From contig JAQGBZ010000004.1 in the NCBI GenBank assembly GCA_034687125.1, positions 248,001-312,000 of the forward strand: a stretch of DNA of 64,000 bases. Reading direction: 5' to 3'. The stretch's first letter is position 1; each line of letters starts with the position of its first letter. This DNA is from Neelides folsomi. Taxonomy: Eukaryota > Arthropoda > Collembola > Neelipleona > Neelidae. Positions 13,279 to 26,900 of this stretch are shown here, piece after piece. Made by a program: the position numbers and the translations under genes. The notes beneath the pieces were generated by a model. That model was not told the origin of the DNA. It saw only the letters and a program-made list of their open reading frames with translations, and ran no database searches.

Positions 13279-13467
13279 ACCAGCAAAGGGCCCGTCTCCC
13301 GACGGTTTCGTAACTTTTATCCATTATGTCCTGGCCAGAAATCTGTCTGGGGGGTATGATTTTAAAAGTATCCGGGTAGGGGGACAGATACCCTACGGTT
13401 TGTACCATTTAATAGTTTTTAATGGAAAGAAGTTATCAACCAGTCGGGAGACTGGCCGATTGCTGGT
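13279..13467. mobile_element. Short inverted-repeat element (~190 bp)
   Basis: The left end starts ACCAGCAA, then GGCC and GTCTCCCGAC. The reverse complement of the right end starts ACCAGCAA, then GGCC and GTCTCCCGAC as well. Similarity continues for about 45 bases (TAACTT, then CCATTA) with scattered substitutions. The core of about 95 bp is noncoding. It lies only 22 bp after the Tc1/mariner derivative. No clear target-site duplication is visible, so the superfamily is undecided; hAT or Tc1-type are both possible. Confidence 0.7.
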
Positions 13468-16400
13468 AAATTCATAAATAAATAAATATTTAAATGACTT
13501 CAATATATTTTATCAGCTGATTTTAGCAGATTAAATTTTAGTTTTAAATTTTTTCAAATGCTAAAAAACATTGAAAAATATCTTCAAATTAAAAACAATT
13601 TATTCACAAACCATTATTGTTTTATTTCAATTTAATTAGTTATATTAGCAGAGGAGAAATTGTTCCTGGAAATTGTAAATACCAAGATTAAATGAATTTA
13701 CGTACAATGAATTTATTTACATACAAGCTCAACTCGTTCAATAAACTTTACACACAAACAAGTTCCAATTACACCTAGGCCTTGTTTTAAACTAAAAGTT
13801 AGGCCTTATGGATTATGTATTGTGTAACATCACAGGTAGATTTACCAAAGTATCAAAGTACGCAGTTAACTAAAAGTATAGTTTTAATTTATTTTACAGA
13901 AAGAAGAATAGTTTTGTAAATTAATTCAATTAAAGCTCCTCGTAAATTGGCCGGTCCAAAGTGATCCTATCTCTCTATCCTATTAATGATCTGGTGAAGA
14001 GAGCGAGAGAATCACTTTTAAATAATTTCAATCCATACGAGTGGGTTATTATTTTCCACTTCTACCTTCCCACTTTCAGCTCCAATTAAAACCATGAATA
14101 AATAATGAAATAATGCAATCTTGTCTTGTGGAATAATGTAAATAAACTCTTGTTGTTAATTGAATTCCTCTCAGCTCATTTCCCTTTCCGTCATTCTGAA
14201 AGTAACAGTTAAAAAGTTGCAACAAACTCACAACTTTTCATTTGATATTTATGCCTATTATAATGTAAATAAGCAAATAAGTATCATATCATATATTTAA
14301 ATATTGTATATACAGATATATTGTAATATATTATAATATCATAAAAATGTATAAGTTTTGATAGTTCTCAAGTTGGAGTGATATCATCTTCTCATTATCC
14401 ACCCGTCGCCTTGTAACTCCAAATGCTTCACTTTAACCAAATGTTTTCAAACTTCAACCTTCCCGTACCTGTGAATTTGAACTGTTTGGGCCGCCCGAGC
14501 TGTCTAGAAATTACTTTGCGTAGTCACAAGAGAGGATTCGTGGACGTGAACTAAGGAGCATATGTCGGATGAGAAGAATCGTTTAATAATGGGGGAGACC
14601 GCAGGAAGAACTTGATCTTCTCTATCCCATAAAAATTTGCATAAATATTTACACTAGTTGAGGCTCCATTCTGTTCACAATTACGAACCACCCAGGCTGG
14701 GCTGACATGAACATGACACGACACTCCTTCGGTCGAATTCTTCACTTCCTTCCCACCTTATTCCTTCCCTCTCTATCTCCTCCTCACTCCGTAATGAGCT
14801 GTAAATACACACTTGTTTGTCAGCCGGTCTGGCAGCTTCTACTTATAAAATCTCATCCACGAACTGATTTACTCATTTTATATCATTAATTTAATCACAA
14901 TTTCAAAGGCTCTTTTTAGAACCTTCGGAGTAATCAAAATTCCAATGAATTAAATACATGAGCCACTTCCAACTCAAACTTCTTTATTACCCAAAGTAGT
15001 CATGAAATCCTCATCAAATAATGATTGGCTTTTTATTCAACTTCAACCGAGACGAAAAAACATGAGTAATTAGAATAGTTTTACTATTAGTAACTTAGTC
15101 CAGTCTTAACTCCTGGGAAAGTTTAAGTGTAATCTAAATATTAACTTGTTCTCAATTGTTAAATAATCAAATATGAATTAAATCACAGCTTACAATCAGA
15201 TTAAAGTTTAAACCAGTAGTTGTTTAAATTACTAAATTCCTCATAATTGAATATAATCAATATAAGTATGGATAATACAGAGTTAAGCATACCAAATACA
15301 TGGGGTTAAAATATCAATGATACGGGCGTAATTTGACTGAAAAGTATAATTACCAGATTAAGATAAATGAATAATTAGACATTGAGCCCTGATTAAGGTA
15401 TATGTGAAAAAGGGAAAGCTCATTCGTGTGAACTTGTAAAAGAAGGATGCGCGATAGGATTTATATGAGCTTCGTGGGGAATCTGTATATCTTGTGAATA
15501 CAAATAATCTCTTTAATTTGACGGCTCATCTCCGCCCATTTCATTTGTTTGAAAATGGTCGGCTGGCGAAGACGGCAATAGCTGTTTTGAAAACCTCTAA
15601 TAGAATTTTTTCATTCCCCACCTTCTTGTTTTCAATTGAAGATCTCAAAGTCTGTATTATCATCCCATTACTCCCCCATATCAATTTTTCAATATAAAAT
15701 ACAAAGTATATATTTAGATATATATATTGCACATACAATATATCTCCACGGTGTGCATATTTATGCATAATGTGCTCATAATCCCACACGGGGTCCCTAG
15801 GGTCTTTGGCTATGTGCTATGTTAATCTAAATGCAATTCATTGAAAAAGGATAGGATGGGTCCATTATACTAAATTTAATATTTGATGCTAATAGCTAGC
15901 AATGAACATTTTTGCATACGAAAGGCTTGAAGCTGGGCAGATGTTACGGTCTTTAGACTTTTGCTTTCCATAAGAGGACTCCATTATTACCTTTTAACTG
16001 CTCTATAAACCTCAACGCAGACTTCAACTCCCTTCATCTTGGGCTGTCATAAAAGTTAATATTTTACCATGTGTGCCCTTAAATACAGGATGATGAGGGT
16101 CGGAGAGTGATATATATTTACACTATTAAGACAATTATATTTTTATAACCAATTTCGACCCATGAGCTCAACGAGTCCACGACGGGGAGATGAGTAACGT
16201 GACGTGAGAAAAAGAGGAACAATAAAATTACTTGAGACCTATTTGGGCCCATAATGAGTGAAGTGAAAGGTTTGCGAGGGAGTTTTGCGAATGAAGATGG
16301 CTGTAGACCAATACGCACATCCATTTGTAGAAAAGAACCAGTCCCAGACGAGCAATAATAATATAGCAATGGAGAGCGGAAGTGGATGTGCGGAGTTATG

Positions 16401-19400
16401 GAGCTGATCGTAAATTAGTTTGGATCATAAACATGTGAATGTGGCGGAGGTGGAGGCTTTCAATGTTTATGATAATTTTACCTCCTTGTAAATTATTTCT
16501 GTTTACTGAGCCGATGATTGTCAAATCAAAGGAATAAGAACCTTCAGGGTTCCAGAACTTGCCGAGGTTCTCAATTTGGAAGGAAAGATGTACGATGTGA
16601 ACTTTATGTAATATACTGTCCAATAAGTCCATTCATTTACGTAAAAGGGTCAAGTATTATGTTATAGTTTCTTTCCTGTTTGGATTAATAATCTAACTAC
16701 ATTATAACTTCATAACGGAACCATTAAAAAATTTTCGCAAAAAATTTTGGTGGCCCTAAGTGTATCCGAACCGAAGTGATACCCGAAATTGTCCAAAAAA
16801 GGCGTGAGACGAAAGTGATATTTTGGCTCCCTTCTATTGCGCTTGGAATAGGAAAGGAAGGGAAGGAAGATAGGGAAACCGAATGGGATATCCTTGGTTT
16901 ATAAAGGGACGATATGCAAGGAAAGCTCTCACCCAACCGAACACTCTCACGTTCAAATGAATGGACTTATTGGGAGGTATATTATTTGTAAACAATTCAA
17001 AGAAAGTGAAAACCTTTTAAATACTTTTACTTAACATAATCTTATACTAGACTTTTACTAAAAAAATTAAAATATGATTTTTTAAATAATTATATACTAA
17101 CCTCTATTTAAACTTAACTGTCTGATTAAGCGTTTTGTAAATAATTCACAATAAAAAATTCTTAAGATGATGTATTATTGAAGGTTATTGAAGAATAAAT
17201 TATTATACAGAATTCAATTGGATTGGGAACATTCATGTACACGGAGAACATGTCGATTGAATGTTTCTTTAATGTGAGTTAAATGGAATATAAAAATTCC
17301 GGTGTTTGTTTCATAGCTATTAACATGCAAAGTGGCGAGTCTCATTCCGCTATCTCACAACATCCTTTCGGAGTAACAACATCCATGTATTATATAAAGG
17401 GTCAGAGGTGAGATTCTCCAGCCCATTCACATAACTCATACAGCTTTCCCTTTAGAACAACTGGCGACGAGAAAATCAACAAGACTCCTATCGTTTCATA
17501 AGTGTTGAAGACTTTGTAAAACAAAAGATTTCATGTTCCTTGGTAAAGAAAAGATTTAAGGGCTCAATGGCCCAAACTTGGGATATGTATGGAACAACAA
17601 AGGTCATCAATTAGCTCTCAACATGAGTGAGTTATGAGAGCTCCTTGATGATGAAATTCAGAACTTGAACTCTCATTCCCTTTTAAACCCATGTTGTATA
17701 GAAAGGGCCTTTCAATAATCTTTGTTTGTTTACTCATTCAATTTATTGGGTTGAATTTTCCCAATGTCAGTCAGAGAGATGAATTAATAGACTTTTCCTC
17801 TTATTATTCTTTAGGAAGCTCGGAGTCAGTCAGATAGCAGATGATCAGCCTTTGTTTGTAATTTAATGAACCTAGTAGGAAAAACACAAAGTGGGTCAGT
17901 AAAGAATTATGTGACGAGGAAAACCAACTCGGGAAGTTGTGTAAAAAGCCACCCGTGATTTCTAATGCCTAATTTTCATTCAGAGAACAAATAGGGTTTT
18001 GTAATGGAGACCCGTAGGATCAAGATCTTTTTAAAACATCCTGTCCCACTAAATAACATAAAGAGATGAGCCCGGGCCAGATTGCATGTATGGGGTTCAT
18101 TTCATATTATACATATTCCGATCAAATACATCCATCATATTCCTTCCCCGTCTCATAAAGACCACTAATAATACCCTTCCCCCTACCCTGTGTATCATAA
18201 CCAGGTCAATGAGGCACGGCAGGAGGTTCATGGATCATGAAAGCCTTTGCGGCGACCCATCGACTAATAAACATTTTATTTTTCAGGGTCTGCTGTTCAC
18301 TTCCCTACTCCATTATCATACTAATAGGGAAGAATGGGAGAAGGGATGGGAGATGGAGATGGAGTGAGAGACTCACAATGAACTTGAAACTCTTTTTCCT
18401 CCAAACCTGAAGGGAGTCGAGTGGGGAGATAGCGAAGAGGAAGCTGAAGAGGATTTTCTTGGCAATTAGAGGAGATTGATGCTTCAAACTGAGCCAGTAA
18501 TAAATGGTCCAATCTTTCATAAGGTATTTGAGACACGAGCTGGTCTAGTTATCTTCTTCTCCCATGCCCCATACCAGCCATCTTACATCGACTTGTAGGA
18601 AGAGACTTACCGTTATTATTACACTATTTCTTAAACTTTAAAATAACACGAAAAATCAAAAAAATACCAAAGTCACCTTTAAAATTATTGTTCAAATTAA
18701 TTTTAAAAGAATAAAATTAATCACGATTCATAATGTGGACTAAAATTAATTTTTTACGACTGACATTGAGGTTTTATTGATGAATATATGATTTATATAA
18801 ATTCTACGAAGGTACTGATGGTGAATATTCTGAGTTTATTTGAATTTTTGAATTTCAAAATGTGACGAAGGGGAAAATAAAAGGGTTTAAGAAATTGAAC
18901 ACATTTGAATAGAGATTTAGGCGGAAGTAGAGTGTGATGAAGGAAGGATTAATAAGCAGTTGGAGAAGTTCCGCTCCCCTCCCTTTTCTAACCCTTCAAT
19001 GAACAGTAGATGAATCTAATCATCTCTCGAGAGTAAAACCAGACTCAGCCGGGAGCCTCCCGAATCCCATAATCATCTTGAGGAGAACCTCATCCTGTAT
19101 GTATGCAGACATGGGGGAGTCTTCTGCTGACTCTAATGACCTCACTCCAACCCCCTTATCAAATTTATTGAGTGGCAACTGAGGACCCATTTATGATTCA
19201 ATGATTGCTTTTCATTCATCCTCCTAATTTTATTTATTTACATTTACAACAACCGTCTCCGCATGATGATTTATCTTCACCAAAAGGCGACCAAGATGTT
19301 TAAAATGGATACATTGACTCCCGTCCGGAACCGATAAAACCTATACATGGATAAACACACTAACCGAGAATTAGAGGATGGAAGAAAGCGACCACACAAA

Positions 19401-22034
19401 GCATACGTTAAAGCATATACTGTATCTGTACAAGTGTATTACCTATATATTTTTCATGATGAAATAAGCTGTCAGATCAAAATATAAGAAGAATAGGAAG
19501 TCAATAGAAGCGTATGTATGCAAAAGCGTTCTTGGTATTTCTCAACCGCGAAAGGAACAAGGGAACAATAGAGGAGTGTAATGCGGTAAGTGAATGAGAA
19601 TGAGGGGAAAGAAAGAATCGGGGTATTTAAGGGAGAAGAAAAGAGAGCTGGATGATTCAAGGCAAAGAAGGTGAGAAAGAATCCACCGAGACACATTTCT
19701 GACACATTGCATGGTGGAGCCAAGTTTAGGAATGGAAGGGGTGCGCAATTCTTCCCATTAGGAGAATATGCTGGTCGTAACATTGGAAATATCTCATCCT
19801 TGTTCTGTCAGATTGAGATTAAAAGTCTTCTTAAAAGTGTTTGGGAAGATGACAATATATAGTTAATGTGTTATGCACATACGGAATGGAATTTGGTGTC
19901 CCCCCGCATCTCATCTCCGCCCGAACGAAAATAATAACATAATAAGCAAGCCGTAGGACTTTTTCTCAAAAATAAATTACTTGAAAAAACGCGAAGGACG
20001 GAGGCATTCGGAACAAAAAAGAAAAATTTTGTCTGTCATCTCACGCTCCCGCATTAAGCTTTTTACCCTCCAAGTTCTTCCAGTCCCTTCATCCCTCTAA
20101 CCAACATGTTAAAACTCCTCATACCATCACACGAATCACACCAATGCACCGAACAACCCAAACTTTAAGAAATGCACTTTGCCTCACGAAAACTCAGAAT
20201 TAACCTTTTTTATATATTTGGCTTGTCCGAGTCGGATTTTCAACACTCAGACCCAACTTCCTGCCTCATCTCATCTCCACCGTCTCGAGAAATAGTTGAT
20301 GAGGGTCGAGTGTATCGAATGCCTTTCAGGATGGACGCCTCCGTGAAATTTTCAAATACATTTTCTACTTTGACTCCTTTGATCCAATCGCGACCGAATC
20401 TCCATTTCTACCAAACTGCTTCCTTTGATCAATTTCTCAAGTTCACAATCCATTCTACTGAATTTTCAGTATTAGTCTGAATCGAATATGATAAAAGCTC
20501 CAGTGTTGAAGAGGGATGTATGAGGAAAATGGGGAGGGAAATAGAACGATTGAAGAAAATTGATTGAATATTGTTGAAGAACCTTCGTTTACTATAAGGT
20601 ATTTAAGATCTCCACAATTGAGATGAACGAGGAATTGGTTGAGAGAGATCTGAACGAAGTGTCAGAACCAGCTAAATATGCCCTTCATCTGTCATCATTG
20701 TGGAAAAGATAGGAACTCCCTTCCTCCGCTGACTTGCAAAGGATGTGAAAGGAGAATTGTCACCGCGGCTGTTGGATTGCTAAAGAACCCGTGTTGACTG
20801 TGGGAGATTTTCGTGGCCACATGGAGTCGAGGTGTTGCGTAATGTTTTCTCTCTATGTGCGTATACTAATCCTGAGTATTGAAGTACATGAGAGAGGGCA
20901 AGAGGGGAGACCTCAGCTTGCTCACGACAACTTCAAATATCACATACGTACCATTACTTATAGAATACTATCTGTAGATGTACAGATACATTCATACGCA
21001 CATTTTACTTACTTCCTCTTCTTCACTCTTCTTACAAAGTCTTCGTAAGTTTCATACGGCGAAGGAACTTTTACCATTATGATGTGTGAGAATCTCTGAA
21101 TCGGGTTGTAGTTTGGAGGAGCTTCAGCATGACACCAGACATTTGAGTTAGGTAAGGATTAGACGTCCACATGGCGCCCGATGAAAAACGGGTTTTTAAT
21201 TTCAAGACCTAACCAACTGAGGGTCCATGTGTTCAAAATTCGGTTCGCTCCCACTCCTGAGGCAATGCACATTAAAACCTTGATACGAAATTCTTACTGA
21301 TTTGTAATTCTATGGAGGTTTGGAATTTTGAATGAAGAAGATTTCTATCACAAACTACGTTCATTATTGCATTGTAATATATGTAAGATTTAGATGATAT
21401 CTCGAGGTTCGTAATATGATTAAATTAAAGAGAGTAATGAATACAAATGTGAGTTTAATAAAGACTGATTCTCATAAATAATTTTTATAACACAAATTGG
21501 TCCCATACTACATTTATGTATTTAAACAATCATTTACCTATTGATACTATCTGTAAAATAAATATTTTTAAATTAATCATTGAAGTCTTTAATTTAATTA
21601 TTTTAAAGGTTGTTTTTTAAATATGAATTAAATTATGTTTGAACATTAATAACACAATTCTATGAATTTTATATAGCTAAATAAAATTTGCATGTTGTTT
21701 AAATTTACCGTTGGAAGCCAAGATCCGTAAATTTTACCACAAACCCAGCCGTGGTGATTCTTCAATAAAGTATTAAAGGCATGGTGGTATGAGAATTATG
21801 TTATTATTTTCAACACCGTTCATATCATAATAAAACCACTATAGCCAGAATACAATTTACCATAATGTTATTTTATACAAAAAGAAATGACAAAAAACCA
21901 CTCATGCTGATTTATTACAAAAGGTATTTTGTAGGGTAAATCATATTTTGACAGTAATTCGGTAAGCATACATTGATAAATAAAAATAATTTTAAAATTA
22001 ACATCATTTTACTTCTAAACCTCTTTGGCTCAAG
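13468..22034. other. Spacer between the mobile-element cluster and the DUF4735 gene
   Basis: No gene is supportable. AT-rich DNA (13480-13960, 15150-15390, 17000-17220, 21360-21700) alternates with GC-richer strand-asymmetric blocks (15970-16380, 16790-16940, 18280-18560, 19480-20560). TAC/GTA islands occur near 14283-14340, 15698-15775, 19410-19455 and 20945-21005. A purine-rich run lies at 16848-16880. Open frames here are short, overlap on opposite strands and contain no recognisable motif. The last ~300 bp before 22035 is AT-rich and must hold the promoter and 5' UTR of the following gene, but no TATA or initiator could be singled out. Confidence 0.55.
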
Positions 22035-23553
22035 ATGGCCAAGAAAAATGTTTTATTTATTATATTTATTTTAAATTTTAAAAGTTCAATTTCAGAATTG
22101 TTTAGTTATACTGACATTACCGAAAATTCAAATCCTTATTTTCCAACTTGCGAATACCGTGAAGGTGATTATGAAGCAATTACGCAAGCCATTGAAAATG
22201 CATTGGATTTCAATGAGAAAAATATTCAATATCTTGTGCCTGATTCAGCAATTCCCACCAGGATTTTAGAAGGTTTGTAAAATGCACATACAAATATTTA
22301 CAATACATAGCAAATACCAATATTTACGATATTATACATAATATTGTACATATTTATATTTCTGGATTAATTTTTGATTTTCAGCACAATCGAAATTGAT
22401 CTTAAAATCTCATCCTAATTTACCACCTGACATAAGAAATTTTATGAAGAAACTTCATAGACGATCTTTTAAAATAAGCAAAGACATCGCCACAAGCAGA
22501 ATTCTCTTGAGAAAAGATCTTTCTCCAATTGAAAAAGAAGGTAATCATTTTTAGGATAACAATCAAAATTGAAAAGGAACTAACTGTATTATTCAACGTT
22601 AATTTTTATATATTATAATAATTTTAGAAAAAATGTTATGGGTTAAAAGCGGAAGCTTGTGGGAAACACCTGCCATTGGAGGTTGGGAACATCCAGAAGT
22701 TTTAGAAAGGCATACAAAGGCTTTTAATAAAAATTGGACATTTCCAAGAACATTTGAGCCAACTCTTGAAAACGAACCTTTAAAATCAGTTTCGGATTAT
22801 TGCATTTCTGAAATCATCAGAGGAAATTGTAACATAAGCTCTGATTGTTCTGAAGCAATTCTTTCCTATCCACTTTCTATGTATTCAATCACCCATCAAG
22901 TTTTATACATGTTATTTGCAAAAATGGTACTTTTAAAAAATACAGCTATGCCATATTAATTCTATATAAAATATTTACATTTAAAATATTTATTAAGTTC
23001 TTTAATAGAAAGTATTTATAATTAAAAATTTAACAGAAATCTTGTAAAAATAAGAAATCTTTCACAAAGTATTTTGACAAAGGAGATCCGAATTCTTTTG
23101 TGAAAAAGTTATGTGGTAAAGTTAAGTTTGAAGCTGATACAATTTCAAATTATGATTTTCCTCCTCAATTCAGAGATTTATTCCCTGAACAAGGTTTGTA
23201 ACACTATTATTTATTTAAGTATTCTCAAAATAAGATGTTATGTGTTGAAACGTGTCTAATCCATTTAAAATGTTCAAGTTGCTTTCTGTGCACTCTCGGG
23301 GTTTTCAAACTTTTTGCGTCTGGATTGGCTTGATAAAATGTTATCCTGGCAAAGCAAAAGCTCAGGATGTTTTGTTGGCTCTTCAAAAATGATTCACTAC
23401 CTGAGGGAGGCTGGTTTTGCTAATAATCGTCGAAAGAAGCGAGAAGATTTTCTCATTCTTTCTGAAAAGGAAAATTGCTCAACTCATTTCACAGCCGTCA
23501 CTCTTTCGGCACTTGCCGTTCATTTAAGATTCCTCATTGATTCATGTTTTTAA
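22035..23553 (+). CDS. C16orf89-like protein (UPF0764/DUF4735), five exons
   Basis: The exons are 22035-22272, 22385-22540, 22628-22926, 23037-23193 and 23279-23553. Together they give 1125 nt (374 residues plus TAA). All four introns (112, 87, 110, 85 bp) have GT-AG ends; their phases are 1, 1, 0, 1. The start has a good Kozak context (CAAGATGG). Residues 1-20 form a hydrophobic signal peptide (core VLFIIFIL, likely cut near SIS-E). Family landmarks follow: a Cys cluster with C-x8-C-x5-C spacing, ITHQ at 219-222, DLFPEQ at the exon 4 end, FCALSGFSNFLRLDWL from 286, LSWQ at 305-308, GCF at 313-315, a basic RRKKR stretch at 334-338 and NCSTHFTA from 349. The match to human C16orf89 (SGFS..LRWL..LSWQ..GCF) is from memory and clear in the C-terminal half. 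Length is close to the human protein (~400 residues). Two N-glycosylation sequons (NWT, NIS) and many cysteines fit secretion. Biochemical function is unknown; in humans the gene is reported as thyroid-enriched. No sign of decay. Confidence 0.9.
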
Positions 23554-23668
23554 TACCATTAAATTTTATAACTTTAATTATAACTTTAATTGTATTTATA
23601 AATGAATTGTAATTTACATGCTAATTGTAATTTATGTTTTTAATCTATTATGATGACATTGTTAAACA

Positions 23669-23674
23669 AATAAA
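23669..23674 (+). terminator. Polyadenylation signal AATAAA
   Basis: A canonical AATAAA lies 116 bp after the stop codon of the DUF4735 gene, followed by a T-rich stretch suitable as the downstream element. It implies a 3' UTR of about 130-140 nt. Transcript data are needed to confirm use. Confidence 0.6.
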
Positions 23675-26600
23675 ATTTATTTTTCTATTAAATATTTGCT
23701 TCATTTACTTACTCCACTAATTGACCATAAAATAAATAAAGAATTTCATTAAGATACATTAGAATATCTCCTATATGATGATGACAATCATTTAGATCTA
23801 ACGCTCAGATTAATTACACTAATGAGGCAATTTCAATTCAAATAAAGAGGCTTTGACGTGATGGGGACCAATTCCCTTCAAACCCTTCAATTACACCAGT
23901 CTTTACATAGGACTTTGTAAATGGGCCGTTAGAGATTATAGGAGAGTGATTAGTATGTCTTTGACTCCAAACCCATGAATTTATATGCTAAATAGCCGTA
24001 GTAAACTCTCAGTATCTCTTTCATCCCCTTTCCCACTTCCCACTCCAAACTTGAAAATTATTATTAAAGAAGACGGCCGTCGGATGTACAAATGTATGTC
24101 CAACTTACGAGAAGTCTTACAAAGGCCCAGAACACACACACGCTTAACAAAACCCAGTCGTGCATTAAATCCTAAATCTGATACTATAATAAAAGCACTC
24201 CTACATAATAGGAATATGTAGGTGAGATTGGTGAAGATTTTTCACATTCACCTCTCGTTCCCGTTCCTCATCCTGGTGGAGTTTAAAAATTGAAACAGTC
24301 TCACATAGTTGTAGCCGGAAAGGAGTAATAGGAGTTAATAGCAAGTGCAGCTGGAACTTGAAATAGGGGAAGTTCCTCATCCTCAATCTCCTCATGTCCA
24401 CACGATGCAAGTGAGGTAAAAAGGATGGTTGTAATGAGGATAGAAGGGAAATGGGATAGTGGGATTATAGACGGAGATAAGTCAGCGTAGTTTTTTTTAC
24501 TAGTGGCACTACTCCAACTGTCAACTTAGACGAGCCAAACAAAACGACCCACACTGCCCCCGTAGTCCAATGTCGATGCGAGGTCGAATATACACACTAA
24601 AATCCCTCACACCTTTGACTCTCTCCACTGGAGAGTCTCCAGAGACATTTCCATGTGCACGCAACCACCCTCATCGTATTTTTATACAATTGAGCATTTA
24701 GCGTTCCTTTTAAATGCCTCCCATCACATCCAAGGCGTCCAAGACATACAAGAGGTCGGGACTTTAAAGAGCTACAATTTTCAATCGATTTCCAGCTGCT
24801 GGGGATCTCCGAGTCTCCGACGTTGTAATGGATGAGACCTTTGTGTTTGAATAACCTTTCTTGAGCTTGAAGAGATTTGAAAGTAATTCTTCACCCCACG
24901 ATCAGTCTTCTGACTCTTCTGCTTCGAAGGTCGCCTTTACAATTTGACAAAAGTCATCGGCCACAATTTGTCTACACAGATGTGCACCGTGAAATTCCTT
25001 AATTTGGAGCCTCACCCCTCAATGAACATAAATTTAAAGAATGAACCATAATTCACTTGATTAAATCTATTACACTCCAATATCCTAAATTACCCAAAAA
25101 GTCAAAGAGTCTTTTTTGGAGATATTCTACAAGATATTTTACTTTGTAGATATTGAAGCGTGCAAAATATGTGACGGGTTCCCTCTGCACAATGCATTTT
25201 TTGTCAATAGGAGAAGAAGCCAAGTCAGCAGAAAAGTAATAGAGAAATCTCTTGGTAGAAGTGAAGCTTGCGGGAGATTGAAATGAAATCATGGAGTTTT
25301 ATTTCCACCTTCGTACCAATCCTGGAGTTGTGGGATTTGTAAGCCAAATTTGGCGAACATCTGGGTTCTTTACGAGACAACTCCACAAATGTTGGTCTTT
25401 CCCAAGATTGAAATAAAGTCAAGAGGGGAGTGACTTCTTAGGTGGCTTTCGTTTGTCTCCAATTCGTCTCTATTCTTTGTTGTGGGATGAATTAGAAGGA
25501 ACCGACTCGACTACTGTGAGACTCAATAATGGAATTATCCCCATTCACTCCTCAATGGAAAGAAGACTCAATGGGTGGAGAGGATGATGTGACTTTCGGT
25601 TCATCTTATTATTCTTCCGTTCCTTTCACATCTCTGGCCTCGATTCTCCTCGGCTGGATCCTTGTTTGGAATTCTCCATCTTTGACAAATCACTGCTCTA
25701 CAGCTATACGAGTTTCATACGAGTAGTACTCCAATATGTACAGATACCATATTGGAATATATCCAGAATCCTCTCCAGGGATCTTCCATATGGTTTTTTG
25801 AGGATATTTGGATTGGATGAGGCCGTGGGCAGACAGCAGGCCATGGTTGATTTAATTCCTCGTCGGGGCTCCTTATTGATCTCTTTGTCATCAGAAACGT
25901 ATTCTTTCCGTTTCTGTTCATTCGGCCTTCTAACTTCCTTGCAGGAAGGATCGGTGAAGAATGGGGAGATATTTTATATACTGACTGAGTATACCATACA
26001 TACTACCTATATATAAAATAAGTAATATCAGTACGTAAGTATTTAAGTCAGCTGAGTCGTGGAGGTAAAGTCTATACAAACCTACCCCACATCCGTTCCT
26101 TTATGAGAGGAGGTTTGGGAACAGTTGACGAAGTGGCTGACAAATAGTCGTAATACCACATCCTCACATCCCTCATAGTGACTTCTTTGACGGGAATGAG
26201 GAGCTTAAATACCGATGGAATGGATATCTCCTATTATCATTTACACACCTCGTGTAACATAGACTTCATTCATGATTTACTGGCTCGGACCTTTCTTCAA
26301 AATAAGGTGTGAGCTTCCGTCCCGACAAATCCATACGGATTCCTTCAAAAATAAATACAGGGAGGATTTAAGCCCATTTCTTGGAAAATTTTTCGTGAGG
26401 CCTTCAGTTTATTGCCATCTTCCACACTCATTCATCTTGGGGGCGGCACAAAGGGTAATCTACCCATTGTCCTCTAATTGATCCGGGATGAAAAGGGAAA
26501 TTTTCACTAAATGCCTTCTTTTGCCTTTACCTATCCCACCTAAGCTGTTAAGCTCTTTGGAACTTTTCGACAAATGACATTTTATTATTATACGTGTCCC

Positions 26601-26732
26601 ATACGGGCGTCGGTGATTAGTTTCGTACATTTAATTTTCCATCTTGTATTACAAATATATGTATGGTTGCGTAGGAATATAGTAAATACTTACGTATTAA
26701 ATACAAAATGGAGAATTCATTCATTTTCAGTA
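23675..26732. other. Spacer between the two convergent genes
   Basis: No gene is supportable. The stretch mixes AT-rich DNA (23675-23860, 26580-26730) with GC-richer blocks (24000-24200, 24520-25010, 25430-25960, 26260-26560). The longest frame in the 25.7-26.0 kb part ends in a TAC/GTA-rich tail and shows no domain. Islands of that type lie at 25735-25775 (with ACCATATTGG at 25746-25755) and 25980-26045. Confidence 0.55.
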
Positions 26733-26738
26733 TTTATT
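26733..26738 (-). terminator. Polyadenylation signal of the RIIa gene (minus strand)
   Basis: TTTATT on the plus strand reads AATAAA on the minus strand, about 163 bp beyond the stop codon at 26901-26903. It is the nearest canonical hexamer I found downstream of the gene. Confidence 0.45.
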
Positions 26739-26900
26739 ATTAAGAATTTTGTACAAGTATTGTTTGTAATAATGCACTAATAAGGACAATGACAATTAAT
26801 AAGGAAAGTCACATTGGAATTTACAATATTGGTTTTAAAAAAAGTAAGTAATTTAATGTGGAGAATGTATGGATATTATGTAATTTAAGTAATTATTTAA

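Noticed and set aside
16080-19110. TACAGGATGATGAGGG and CCTCATCCTGTA as ends of a 3-kb element
   Set aside because: Similarity is limited to about twelve bases and no transposase frame lies between them.
21150-21270. Possible tRNA-derived SINE (GGTTCGCTCCC resembling a B box)
   Set aside because: No A box at the right distance, no 3' tail and no second copy in the window.
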